From the NCBI GenBank assembly GCA_008729055.1, contig SDUX01000004.1, positions 6,402,559 through 6,466,558 of the forward strand: a DNA stretch of 64,000 nt. The letters run 5' to 3'. The position numbers and the translations under genes are program-made. Below, piece by piece: positions 44,012-54,900 of the stretch. The notes below the pieces were generated by a model that worked only from the letters and a program-made list of their open reading frames with translations, did not search any database and was not told the DNA's origin. The stretch comes from Pyropia haitanensis. Taxonomy: Eukaryota > Rhodophyta > Bangiophyceae > Bangiales > Bangiaceae. How positions within the stretch are numbered: position 1 is the stretch's first letter; every line of letters starts with the position of its first letter.

Positions 44012-44053
44012 TCGATCCCCACCCCCGCTGCCGACCTGTCTGGATTAGAGCGG

Positions 44054-44644
44054 TTGGCCGCTCGCCCGTGCGACCCGTCTGACCAGCTGCTACCAGAGGC
44101 ACAGGGGAGGGCGATGGGAAGGGGGAGGAAGTCCCGTTGCTGTATGCGACCGCACGGCATGACGCGCCACGGGCGCGCCGGGGGGTGGCGGTTGGTGGCC
44201 TGCGGTTTTCGCAGCACGGACAGCGCAGACGGCGGGCGCGGGAGCCTACACCCACGCTGTAGACCGCCAGCCGCAGAGAGGATCCCCCCTTTCCCAGCAC
44301 AGACCTCGTGGAATGCCGGCTCGCGCGCGCCAGCGCAGGGAGGCACGTGCGGGGCGAGGACGGGAGCGCGAGCCGCCCAGAGAGGTGGGCGCGAGCCGCC
44401 AAGAGAGGGGTGCACGTCCCACCTGTCGTGGGCGCTCGAGGGGTGGGCGGGCCAGAGGCGGTCTCAGACCCACCCGCCAAGGTTCCGCCAGGGACGCGAG
44501 GGCGGATCCGCTCGGACGGTGGCGGTGGCGAGATCGCTCGCCAGCATTAATTGGATACAGAAACGCAAGGCGGAAGAACAGATGGCCGTCATCGACAGTA
44601 CGGAAGACAGCGGGTCTAGTGGAAGGGAGGACTGGCTAGTGTGA
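44054..44644 (+). CDS. weakly supported open frame
   Basis: The frame encodes 196 residues starting shortly after a TATA box. It is Arg/Gly/Ala-rich, has several Cys/His without spacing typical of a zinc finger, and ends with an acidic, Ser-rich tail (IDSTEDSGSSGREDWLV). The opposite strand is open over the same stretch. It is reported only because of its promoter-proximal position. Confidence 0.15.
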   Translation: MAARPCDPSDQLLPEAQGRAMGRGRKSRCCMRPHGMTRHGRAGGWRLVACGFRSTDSADGGRGSLHPRCRPPAAERIPPFPAQTSWNAGSRAPAQGGTCGARTGARAAQRGGREPPREGCTSHLSWALEGWAGQRRSQTHPPRFRQGREGGSARTVAVARSLASINWIQKRKAEEQMAVIDSTEDSGSSGREDWLV

Positions 44645-46312
44645 TCGACCTACGTTGATGGCAGCTGCGGCCGCGGCCGCATGGTTTTCTCTTCCTCGTC
44701 AGGAAAGCAACTTTCTCGGCGTCTGCCGCCCGCCGTCCTCTCACAGCCCCTCTCAGCACGTACAGGGCATACTGTACTGACCTCGCGTTGACAACGCCAT
44801 CGAATGCGCTGTCTCCAAGTGTGCAGTGTACATGCCACGGCGGGCCCTTGGATGTGTACACACGCCCGAATCATCATCGTGCGTGTGTCGTCCGGCGACA
44901 CACCGCCCAACGACGGCTGCCGTCTGTGGACGCTGTCCCGCCAACCTGGTGGCCGTACCCCCGTGCGTGCGGGGCGTCTGGGCACCCGGGCGCATTCGCC
45001 GAAGTGGCCACCAAACGCCCGCCCCCTCCGTGTAAAGTGGCTAGCGGCCTAGCCCAGCCCCGAGTCCGCACACCCAGCCGACCCTCGTGGGTCCCAAACC
45101 GCGACTCAGTTCTTAACCCCATGTTCTCTCTCTTTCATTGTTTGCCACCCCCTGCATTGGGTATGGCCCACCCTGCGGTGTGAAGTCCGCCACCACTACA
45201 GGACGCCAGTTGGCCTCGCGGCGGACGCTCGGCAATCCTCTCCCAGCGGGGATTGGGGAGGGGATTGGTCGGCAAGGGGAAGACCGCGCCCGCCGGAGGG
45301 CGGGTGGCTGGGTGTTGTGGGCGCTGTCTCATCACCGCTGGGGCGTGCTTGTCCGGGGGAAGCACGCGGGGCGTCAACGTCGCAGGCCCACCACGACAAG
45401 GATGCCTTGTCCCTCCCCTTTCCGCCTCGTCAGGCCAGTCCCCCCAGATCTGAGCCGCCCAGTCCGTCGTTTGTTGCTCACACACTCTCGGGACCCGGTG
45501 TATCCGTGCGTTGGCGAGTCATGCCTGCGGCGAGGACCGGAGGGCACAACACCACCGCGGAGGGTGTGCGGCTGCTCGCCCCTCGTGCCGCGGAAGGGTG
45601 GGATGTTAGGAGGTGCCAAGAACGCAGCGTCGAACATCCACCGCCACTGCTCGTTCACCGTCCGACCGTTTCACGAGACGGAACGGCACCGGAGTAATTC
45701 GACGGTGCGTTTGTAAACCTCTCGCAGTGGGTGGTGGGCAGCGACTGCTGCGGGACCCCGAGGAGGTGCGGCACTGGCTGACGGTCACAGAGGACACGCT
45801 GTGCCGCGCGGCGGTACAACCCAGCACGCCGCTCCCGGCCAGCGACGACTGGTGACCGCGCCGGATGCGGCAAGCTCGCGGCTGTGAGGGAGGCAGGACG
45901 TCTCGTAGTCGTGAAGGACAGTTGTGAGTTTAATTGCTCATGGTCATATAGCTAGTTACACGTTGAATTGATCCATCATGTATTTATTTTGCAGGCAAAA
46001 ATAACTCGGACAACTTTCGCCAGACATCCGTGCGTAGCCGTCCGTCTATCACGCGTCCACCACCGACGAGGCGAGTGCATCGTCTCTCAGCGTTGTGGCC
46101 GTGGGGCGCCTCTATGCACCCAAACGAGCAAGTGTTCTGCTGATACAATACAAAACAAGCTGCCTGGTGCAGAATAGCACTGGAGACAGAACAGTCTCGC
46201 CTTTTTCTTTCGTTTGCGCGCCGCTGAGAAGCGGCGCCCTACAAACGTGGAGACATGTCCAGAGGAAGAGGCCTCTTTCTCCAAGCTGTTCTTGCAGTCC
46301 CAACTGCCGTTC

Positions 46313-47398
46313 TCACTCGGAGAGATGACTGTGAGCGTTAGGTAACGGCGGTGTTGACAGAGGGGGGTGACAGCAGCGGCCGTGGTTGTGCGAGGGGAAG
46401 CACGGGAGACAGCGGGAGCAGCACGGCGGGGGGTCGGCGCAGCAGCGGCGGTGGCACGCAGTGTGTGCGAGAGGGGCGGCCACGACGGCGACGGGGGTTG
46501 GACGGGACAGCCGCGAGTGGGGTCCTGCGGCGTGTGCGGGCACGGCGGGGGTAATGGGGGCGGAAGCGCCGTGGCGCGCACGCCCCAGGCGCCCAGCCGT
46601 GCCGCCCGCGGCCGCGGCGGCCACGGCGGGGTGCCGGCGGCGGCCAGACTCTGTGCGGCATCCCCTCAAAACCCGGGCGGCCGCGCGCAGGGCCCGGTCC
46701 CGGCAACGCCCAGCTCCCCCCACCGCTGTGGCGCGCCACCCCCCTCGCCGCTGCCCGCACACCAGCAGCACCGCCCGCCATCCCCCCGGCCGCCACACGC
46801 CCCATCGCCCCGTACTAGTTCCTACGAGTTTGCCACGTCCACCCGCTCCCCCCCCCCCCCTCCCTGCCAGCCCTCCGCACCGCCCTCCCCCCCCGCCCGC
46901 CGCGTCGCGGCTGGCACCGGCGCGGCGGTCAAAGGCGGCGCGCATCTCGGCGAGGGCCTCCCGCCGCACCCCGCGCGCGAGCAGCTGCTGCTCCAGGTGG
47001 GCCGCCCAGCCGGGGGGGGGAGCGCCGCCGCCTACCCCCGCCGCCCCCAAAGGCGCCTCGGCTGCCGCCGGCACTGTTGGTGCCGCATCGCCAGGCGACG
47101 CCGCGGTCACGGCGGCGGCGTGGGCGGCCGGCCCGCCGGCCGGCGCCGTCGCAGTCGCAGCGGCGTGGCCGGCCGGCCCACCGACTGCGCCACCGCGTCC
47201 GCCGACAGACGCCGGCCGCGGGCGTCGGCCGCCGGCCGGGCGCGCCGCCTGCGCCGCCACTGCCGACGGCGCCGGCACCGGCGCCGATGACAGCGGCGTG
47301 GCGGCGTCATAGGGCGGCAGCGTCGACGCAACGGCCGTGTCGGCCGGCAGCGGCGGCGACGTTGCGCCCGCCACCGCCGGGCCGTCGTCCTGGCTCGA

Positions 47399-47438
<40 letters not shown>

Positions 47439-48814
47439 CGTGCCCGCGCCTGTGCGCGCACCGCCGCCCGCACCGCGTCGCGAACGCGCACCTGGATGCG
47501 GGCGCGCTCCCGGCGCGTCGCGGCGCGCGCCTGCTCCGCCTCAAACTCCACCCGGAAGACGTCCGCGACGCGCCCCAGGCTCGCCGCGTAGATCGCGACG
47601 CCCGTCAGCAGGTAGACGAGCACAAACACGTGGCCCCCGTCGTCAGGCCGCGGCGAGATGAGACCGAGCGTCGTCAGCGACGCGACGCTCGCGAGCAGCG
47701 CCGTCGTCGGGGGCAGCCCGTCGTGCGCAAAGAAGAAGGCCGTGCCGATCGCGATCCACGTCCACAGCAGCGAGTAGGAGACGAGGACACGGCCGACGGC
47801 GCTGGTGGCAAGGTCGGTGAGGAAGGCGGCGAGCGCGCGGCGCAGCTCGTGCACGCCCGCCGTGGGCAAGGGGGGGGCGGGCGTCGGCGCGCCGCCGGGC
47901 GCAAGCGCGCGAAGCCGGGCGGCAACGGCGAGCAGGTCGGCGAGGAGGAGCGCCACCCCGCGGCGGTCGACCACATTGGCGCCGGCAGGGACGCCGCCGC
48001 CCGCCTTTCCAGCCGACGCCGCCACCCCGTCCCCCCCAGAGGCCACACCGGCGGCCGTAGCGGCGGTGGCGGCGGCGGCATCCCCCCCAGCCGCGGCGGC
48101 GTCCCCCCCCCCCAGCCACGCGGCCGCCCGGCTGACGGCCGCCTTGCCCGCCGCCGCCGCCGCCGGTGGCTCTGGCGACAGCGACGCCTGCACGTACAGC
48201 GCGACCGCGCCCGACGCGAGCACGTTGCCCCACAGCACGTAGCCCGTCGTGAACAGCTCCGACGCCGCCGACGTCAGCGGCACGCCCGAGTAGCCCACGC
48301 ACAGCACCGCTTGCGTAGCAAAAAAGGTGGCGTCGAGTGGGCCCCACCCCTCCAGCCACATGTACACGCCCGTGCCGGCGGCAACGTACGCCACCGACAG
48401 CGCCGCCGCGCGGGGGATGACCTGCCGCCACAGTGGCGGCTCCGCGTCCTCCTCGGCGGCGGCCGGCGCGTCCTCCTCGTCCGCCTCATCCTCGTCGCAT
48501 GGGTCGCCGGGGGGGGAGACGGCAGCACCCGCCGCTGGGGTGCGCTGCGCGGCGGCAAGAACCGGGTCGGCGTCGGCACTGGCGGCCGGAGAGCGGGCGG
48601 CGTCGCCGCCCGCGCGCGCGGCCGCCACCCCTGCAGCCGCCACCCCCGCGGCCGCCGCCACCGCCGCCGCCGCCGTTGCCGCCGCCGTCGACGCAGTCGA
48701 CGCCGCCGCCGCCGCCACCGCCGCCGCCGCGCCACCAGCCACCGCCGCGTCGGGCTGGCCGGTCAACCCGCCGCCGCCGGCGGCGGCCGGCTCGGGCGAC
48801 GGCCGCCGGTCCAC
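46313..48814 (-). CDS. two-pore-domain channel-like membrane protein with altered filters
   Basis: The open frame encodes 833 residues: an Ala-rich N-terminus and an acidic patch (CDEDEADEEDAP), then a membrane span (about 130-150), a pore-like segment FFATQAVLCVGYSG (filter near 171-176) and a second span (187-210). After an Ala/Gly-rich loop come a third span (LLWTWIAIGTAFFF, about 345-360), a pore-like segment SVASLTTLGLISP (near 381) and a fourth span (393-413). Two span-pore-span units match the layout of tandem-pore K+ channels. Neither filter is the usual TxGYG: they read CVGYS and TLGLI. A long Arg/Ala helix follows the last span. After about residue 640 the sequence becomes G-run-driven and the true C-terminus is unclear. 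Ion selectivity cannot be assumed. Confidence 0.72.
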
Positions 48815-49045
48815 GGCCGCCGCCCCAGCCGGCCGGTCCTCCCCCCCCCAGCAGGAGATGCCGGCGGGGCCAGCCGCGGCGCCGCCGTGCCGCCGCCACC
48901 GCCGCCGCCGCGCCGCGCCGCCGCCGCCGCCGCCGCCGCCGCACCGGCAGACGCACCGCCCGCCGCGGCGGTACGGCGTGGCCGCGGGGCGCCCCCCCCC
49001 CTGTCGCCGCCACCACCACCGCCACCACCGTCACTGCCACTGTCC

Positions 49046-49078
<33 letters not shown>

Positions 49079-50041
49079 ACACCGCCACGCCCACCGGCCG
49101 GCGGCGGCCCCCGCCGACGGCGGCGGCGGCTACTGGCGCGGGCGACCGCCGACGCCGGCGCGGGCGGCCAGGCGGCCGGCGCGCCCACCGCTCCTCCCCA
49201 CGGTGGTGGCGGGCGGGGGGCGGCCGTCGGCAGCGGGCGGGCGGCGGGCGTCGGCCCGCGCCGCCGGCCGCCGACCGGCCCGCGGCCGTGGCGGGCGGGC
49301 GACTGGGGTGGGGGTGGTGGCCGCGCGACGCGTGGCGCGCCGAGGGGACAGATGGGGGGGGGGGGGCAAAGGCGGCGGCGAGGGGGCGGCGGCTGCACCC
49401 TGGCGGGGGGGAGGGAAGGGCAACATGCGCGCGAGCCCACGAGGGGTAGCCTGTGACACAGGAGGGAAAGGGCGGGGAAGTGTAGGGGGGTTGGGCAGGG
49501 GGGGGGGAGGTCACGACGGGGGGTAGGGGAGCGGGTTGGGTGGGGGAATGGGGGGCTGGCCGGGGGGCTGGCAGCGGCCGGAGCATGGACGCAATGGCCC
49601 GGCGCCCGCGCGGGGAGTTGGTCGGCAGGACGGCCACGTGTGTGGGGTCGTTCCGATTGAAAAATGAAATTGCCGTTGGACCCTTCCGTTCTGGCAATGG
49701 CGTCCGACCGGAAAAGCGTCCAGACCGGTCGTCCAATTCAACTTCCCATTGGTTGATGAGTTGTATCCGGTTGAATGGATGGTTCTGAGCTTGCTTTCCA
49801 GTCGTGATCTCAATCTCGACTTTGAATACGTCGAACATTGATGGCAACACGGGAATCCGTAACCGTTACACTTTCGGTTCACCCTTCGGCCGCTTTGGGG
49901 CGCCTCTGCAGTGACCGACAGCACCTATTCCCATCGACTTGCCTCCGGCCGAGCCCGCAGGTCTGGTCGAGGGCCGGCGGAAGCCGCCGTACGGCTCACC
50001 GCGCAACGGTGTGGAGAGACAACTCAACGTGGACAACTGCA
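48815..50041. other. intergenic: GC-rich 5' flank, then less GC-rich island
   Basis: From 48.8 to 49.5 kb there is GCC/CCG repeat DNA open on both strands. From 49.6 to 49.95 kb the sequence is much less GC-rich, with AAATGAAATTGCC and repeated CCGGTTGAATGG / TCCAATTCAACTT-like short motifs. No gene is seen. Confidence 0.35.
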
Positions 50042-51250
50042 GCGCAGTGCCTGCTAAACCGTCTCAAAAAATTCTTGCTTTTCCGTTGCTTGGGCCGGCC
50101 CGCAAGCGGTTGTCACCGTCTGTTTCGACAGTGTGAGCCCCGATTTTTCTCGGTTTTTTTGTTTTTCATTTACATGGGTGCCTTTCGGTCCATCGACGGA
50201 GTTCATCTCATACGGACAGAAGCGCATGGAGCTCAGCTGTCTGACTATAGAAAATCACCGATGGCGACGGACCGAAACGCTTCACTGCAGGGCTCCATGC
50301 AATCCGCACCTTGGGACGTTTGCAATGACCGCAAGGTGGCTTGCGGTCGCCGCAAACCATCTTGCGGAGTCGCCTCTGCATGGGCCATTGCGGCGAAAAT
50401 CTCCCGCACTCTGCGGGGCCCGGTGGAATGAAAAGTGACGTCGAGGGAGACGCCTTGACGAGGCGCTTGACGACCCGGCTTGGGCGGATGGCGTAGCGCG
50501 AAGGGGTGGCACCCTCTTCCCCGCCCCCCCTCCACTCCGCTCACCCGCTTCTCTGCCCGCAGGTAGCCCCCTCACCTTCACTCCCCCACGCCCGTCCGCT
50601 CTCCCCCCGTTCTCGTCCGTGGGGGTCGCAGTGATGACGGCTCTTTGGGGCGCTGCGGAGCGGCAGCCACTGCAGGCTGTGGTAACTGGTAACGGTGGCG
50701 CGGTGCGGGGATGGTGCCCGCCGTCAACTTCGCTTCAGCCGATAGTAGCTCCCTCTCCCGCTTCCCCCTTCCCTCAGCACGCCTCCGCTTCGCCCTCGCT
50801 CTCGACGGTAGGTATCGCCATGGAAGCGGCATCCACTGAGGCGTAGAAGCCGGACCCTGATTGCCTGCGGCAGGAGGTGGAAATACTCCGCCTTGAGGTG
50901 TGCGGCTCGACTGCGGTGCTGTCGCAGGTAAATTAGCTGCTGCTGTCTCAGCGGAAGAGCGAGAACCCGGCGCTGGTCCAGGTAGCCACGACGGCCCAGG
51001 GCTTCGAACACCTGTTCTGTCCCGGCCTCTGATTGGGTACACTCCGACGGTCGTTGACCGTCGCGGCATGGGAGATTTTCGCAAAGGGCCGCGCAACAAT
51101 GACTGATTTGCGGAAAAAGCAGACTCCACACAAAACTCTTGCTTATCCGGCAGACTGACTTGCGTGAAAGCAAGGTCCGACGCAAGCCCGCAAGGGGCCC
51201 CGCAACCGAAAAAGCAGGTTTTTTTTGAGACGGTTCAGCAGGCACTGCGC
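50042..51250. mobile_element. candidate non-autonomous DNA transposon with 55-60-bp TIRs
   Basis: The ends are inverted copies. The left end (50042-50099) begins GCGCAGTGCCTGCTAAACCG and the right end (51193-51250), read in reverse complement, begins GCGCAGTGCCTGCTGAACCG. Both continue through TCTCAAAAAA and a TTGCTT/CTGCTT block to GGGCC. The interior is less GC-rich than its surroundings and holds only short frames; no transposase motif is visible. I cannot identify a clear target-site duplication. It may be a MITE-like element of about 1.2 kb. Confidence 0.6.
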
Positions 51251-51939
51251 AGGAGTGACGTCAACCACAACAGCAGCTGTTGGGTGTAGCAACGGCACGC
51301 TGGCCATATCGGAGGCGGACCTATCCATGGCCCTGGGACGCCTCCGCTCACTGCGGACTGGCACGCCCGTTGGGGTGATCCAGCCGTAGACGATCTCCCC
51401 AACCGGCGCCCCGCACCCCGCCCAACCCATACCCGTTGCGGGTAAACCCCCCGATTCGTGCGTGCGTAAATCCAGTAGCGCATTCCTCCGCCGAGGGTCC
51501 TGACGCCGGCCGGGACGAGCTCCACCGCGTGCCCACGTCGGCGGCGGGCCTGTGCGGCAGGAGCGGTGCGGCCGCCGCCGTCGCTGCGGCCAACCACGCC
51601 GCCGCAGGTCGCGTGCGTCAGCCTTTGGCCGCCGCCTCCACCACCTTCATCGCGCCGCGAGAGGGGAGAGGTGTGTCGCGGCGTCCACGCGCGTCTGGCG
51701 GCCACGGCGGCCGTCGTTGGCACCGGCGCCTCGGTGCGTCCTGCCGCTGCTGCCTCCCACTGTCGCGCGGTGGCTGCCGCGGCAAGCCCCTACGCCACCG
51801 TCCTCCCGCAGCGGATACCCCCCTCCTCGGCGGGTGCCGCCGCTGCCTGCGGGCGGGGCCCTGGCGTTCTCTCCCCTCCCTGTTTCCACTTGACGGCGCC
51901 CGCCACCCCGCGCCCACCGCGCCCACCGTCGGCACGGCC
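51251..51939. other. 5' region of the Mfd-like gene
   Basis: The frame of the next gene stays open up to about 51436, but this part is mixed Arg/His/Cys-rich sequence unlike the gene. I treat it as promoter and leader. No TATA box is evident. Confidence 0.4.
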
Positions 51940-54900
51940 ATGGCGTCCCGCCCACCGGCGGCCGCCGCCACCGCCTCGCCCGCCGCGGCGTTTGTCCCGC
52001 CCACCCTCCTCCCGGCCGGCCGGCGGCGGTGGGTGGGCGGCGGCCGGGGGCCGCCCCCCTCTCGGCGCCCCCGCGTGCCGCCACCCCCAGCAGTCGCCGC
52101 GGGCGGCGGCGGCGGCGGCGCGGCGGCGGTGCCCCCTCCCGCCCCGGCGCCCATGACGGCCGCCGCCCGCGGGCGCCCCGCCGTCAACGACGATGTCTTT
52201 TTCAACCCCAAGACGCCCGATGACGACGACATGCTGCCGCCATCGCGCGTCAAGCGGCGGGGGCGTGGCCCCGCGCGGAGGGGCCGCGGCGGCGGCAGGG
52301 GCGGTACCCGCGTCGGCGGCGGCGGCGGCTCGGCGGCCGCCGCCGCCGCGGCGGTGACGGCCGAGGCGGCCGAAGTGGCGGGCGCCGCGGCGGCAGCCGC
52401 GGCCGCCGAGGCGGCGTCGTCCGCCTCCTACTTTGACGCGTCCGACGCAGAGGGCCTCCTTGACGGCGCGAGGAGGGCGGGTAGCGGCGGCGGCGGCGGT
52501 GGCGGCGGCGATGATGGCCTCCTGGCCGCCGTGGCGGGTGCCGGCGGCGTCGAAAGCCTGTTTGGCAACGCCCCGCGGCGAGGGGAGGAGGAGGGGGGGG
52601 GGCTCGAGATGGTCCGGGGGGTGCCTGGGGGGGTCGCCGCCGCCGCTGCGGAAGCGCCGGGGGTCGTGCCGGGGCCCGCGCTTCGGGGAGGGGAGCATGG
52701 GGAGAGCCGCGGCGGCCGCGGGCGGGGGCGGGGGCGGGGGCGGGGGCGGGGGCGAGGGCGGCTGGCGGTGGAGCAGGACGGGCGCCTCCTCGACGGGCCG
52801 CCGCTCGTGCCGACGCCGCGCACGACGACGGCGGCGGCGGGGGCGGCGGGGGCGGGGGTGGTGGCGGACCTGCCACCGTCCGCACCGGTCTGGTCAGACG
52901 GCATCGTTCGCGGGGTGCCGTCGCCGCAACCGGCGTCGTCGCCGTTGGCGTCGGCGTCGTCGTCGCCCGCGGCGGCGGCGTCGACGCCGGCTCGGCGGGC
53001 GCGCGTCAACCCCGTGTACAGCCCGGACGTGCGGGATGTGTTGGACGAGCGGGAGGCCCTGCGCGCTGCCGCGGCGGCCGCCGTCGCCGCGCAAAACGCC
53101 GCGGGGGAGGAGCGGGGGGGTGCCGCCGCCGCGTCGTCGCCGCCGCCGCTGTCGGCCGCCGCCGCGGGGGGGCGGAGACGAGCGTCCGCGACGCCGCTCG
53201 CACCGGGTGACGCACCCGGGGCAGGGGGAGCTGTCGCGGCCGGCTCCGACGCGACTGCAGGCGCGCCTACCAATGGCGTGGACGGCAGTGGCGGCGGTTC
53301 GGGCTGGGGCCGCTCCGACGCCAACGGCATCCGCCTGCGCACGGGCGGGGCGGTCGCGCCCGTGACGCGCGGGCCGTCCGCGTCGGCGGCGGGCGCGGCG
53401 GCGGCGGCGGCGGCGGCATCGCCGCTCGCGGCCCGGTCGGGGGGGTGGGGCGTGGCGGGCGTGGGGGGGGGGGCCGCGGGCGCCGCCGCCGCCGCCGACG
53501 CGGAGGCGGCGCGGTCGGCCAACGAGAGCCGCCGCCGCGCCCTCGTCGCGGACGTGCTGCCACCTGGCGACGGCAGGGACGGCGGCGGCGGCGGCGTCGG
53601 CGCGCCCGCGGCGGGCGCCAACGGGGCGGTGCCGGCGGCGGCGGCGGCGGCGGCCGCGGCGGCGGCAGGGTCGGCCGCCTCGGCGGGCATGTCCCCCGAA
53701 GGCGCCGCGATGGAAGCGCAGGGCCGGTCGTTTGTGGCGGCCATGCGGACCGCCGTCGGCTCGGGCTCCGCCGCCCCCGACACAGCCGAGGTGCGCGCCG
53801 CCGCCGAGGCGGCCGCATCCGCGCCCGTCGCGGTGCTGTCGATCGGGTTCCTCGTGTCCCACCCGCGCAACGGCATTGGGCGGTTCCGCGGCCTGGAGCG
53901 GTCAGGCGACCAGGAGTACGCTGTCGTCGAGTACCGCGACGGGGACATTTACCTGCCCGCCGCGCAGCTCGACACCCTCACCCCCGTCACCGAGACGGCC
54001 GAGGAGGAGGCGGCGGGGGGGCGGCGCCTCGATGCGGTCGCGTCGGTACACGCGTACGACGATCTCAAGGCCCGGCGCGGGCGGGCGCGCGCGCGGGCGG
54101 TGACGCGGGACAAGATCCGCAAGCAGCTGGTCAACCTGGGCGCCCTCTACGCCGCCCGCCAGTCGCTCGCGCGGCCGCCCTACACGGTCCACGCGGACGC
54201 CGAGGCGGCGTTTGCAGAGAGCTGCGCGTTTTCCCTCACCCCGGACCAGGAGGTGGCGATTGGGGAGGTGCTCGGCGACCTCAGCGACCGCACGCGGCCG
54301 ATGGAGCGGCTGGTGGTGGGGGACGTGGGCTTTGGCAAGACCGAGGTGGCCCTCCGCGCCGCCGTGCGGGTGCTGCTCAACGGCTTCCAGGTGGCGGTGC
54401 TGGCGCCCACGACCATCCTTGCGCAACAGCACTACGAGACGTTTGTGGAGCGGCTGGCGGCGCTGCCCATGGGGGACTCTTCCGTGGGCGGCGTGCGCGT
54501 GGCGTGCCTGACGCGGTTCACCAAGCCCAAGGCCAAGCGCGAGGCGCTCGATGCGCTCGCCGCGGGCCTCGTCAACGTGGTGGTGGGCACCCACCTGGTG
54601 CTGTCGGACAAGGTGCAATTTGCGCGGCTGGGCCTGCTCGTCGTTGATGAGGAGCACCGATTTGGGGTCAACCAAAAGGAGAAGATGCGCGCGCGCTTCC
54701 CGTCGGTGGACACGGCCTTCCTCTCCGCGACGCCCATCCCGCGCACCCTCCATCTGTCGCTCGCGGGCATCCGCGACGCGTCCATCTTGTCGACGCCCCC
54801 GCCGGGGCGCAAGCCGGTCATCACCTCTGTGGCACCCCTGGGCGCGGGGCACGTGCGGGCGGCGCTGTCGGCGGAGCTGGCGCGTGGCGGCCAGGTGTTT

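Larger units (their letters stand above)
42436..46312. other. long intergenic stretch, moderately GC-rich
   Basis: From 42.4 to 43.2 kb the sequence is GC-rich with shadow frames. From 43.2 to 46.3 kb it is less GC-rich than the genes, with only short to medium frames. Notable points are a palindrome plus TATA box near 44.0 kb and an AT-rich island at 45.92-46.02 kb (TTTAATTGCTCATGGTCATATAG). No recognised gene. Confidence 0.35.
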
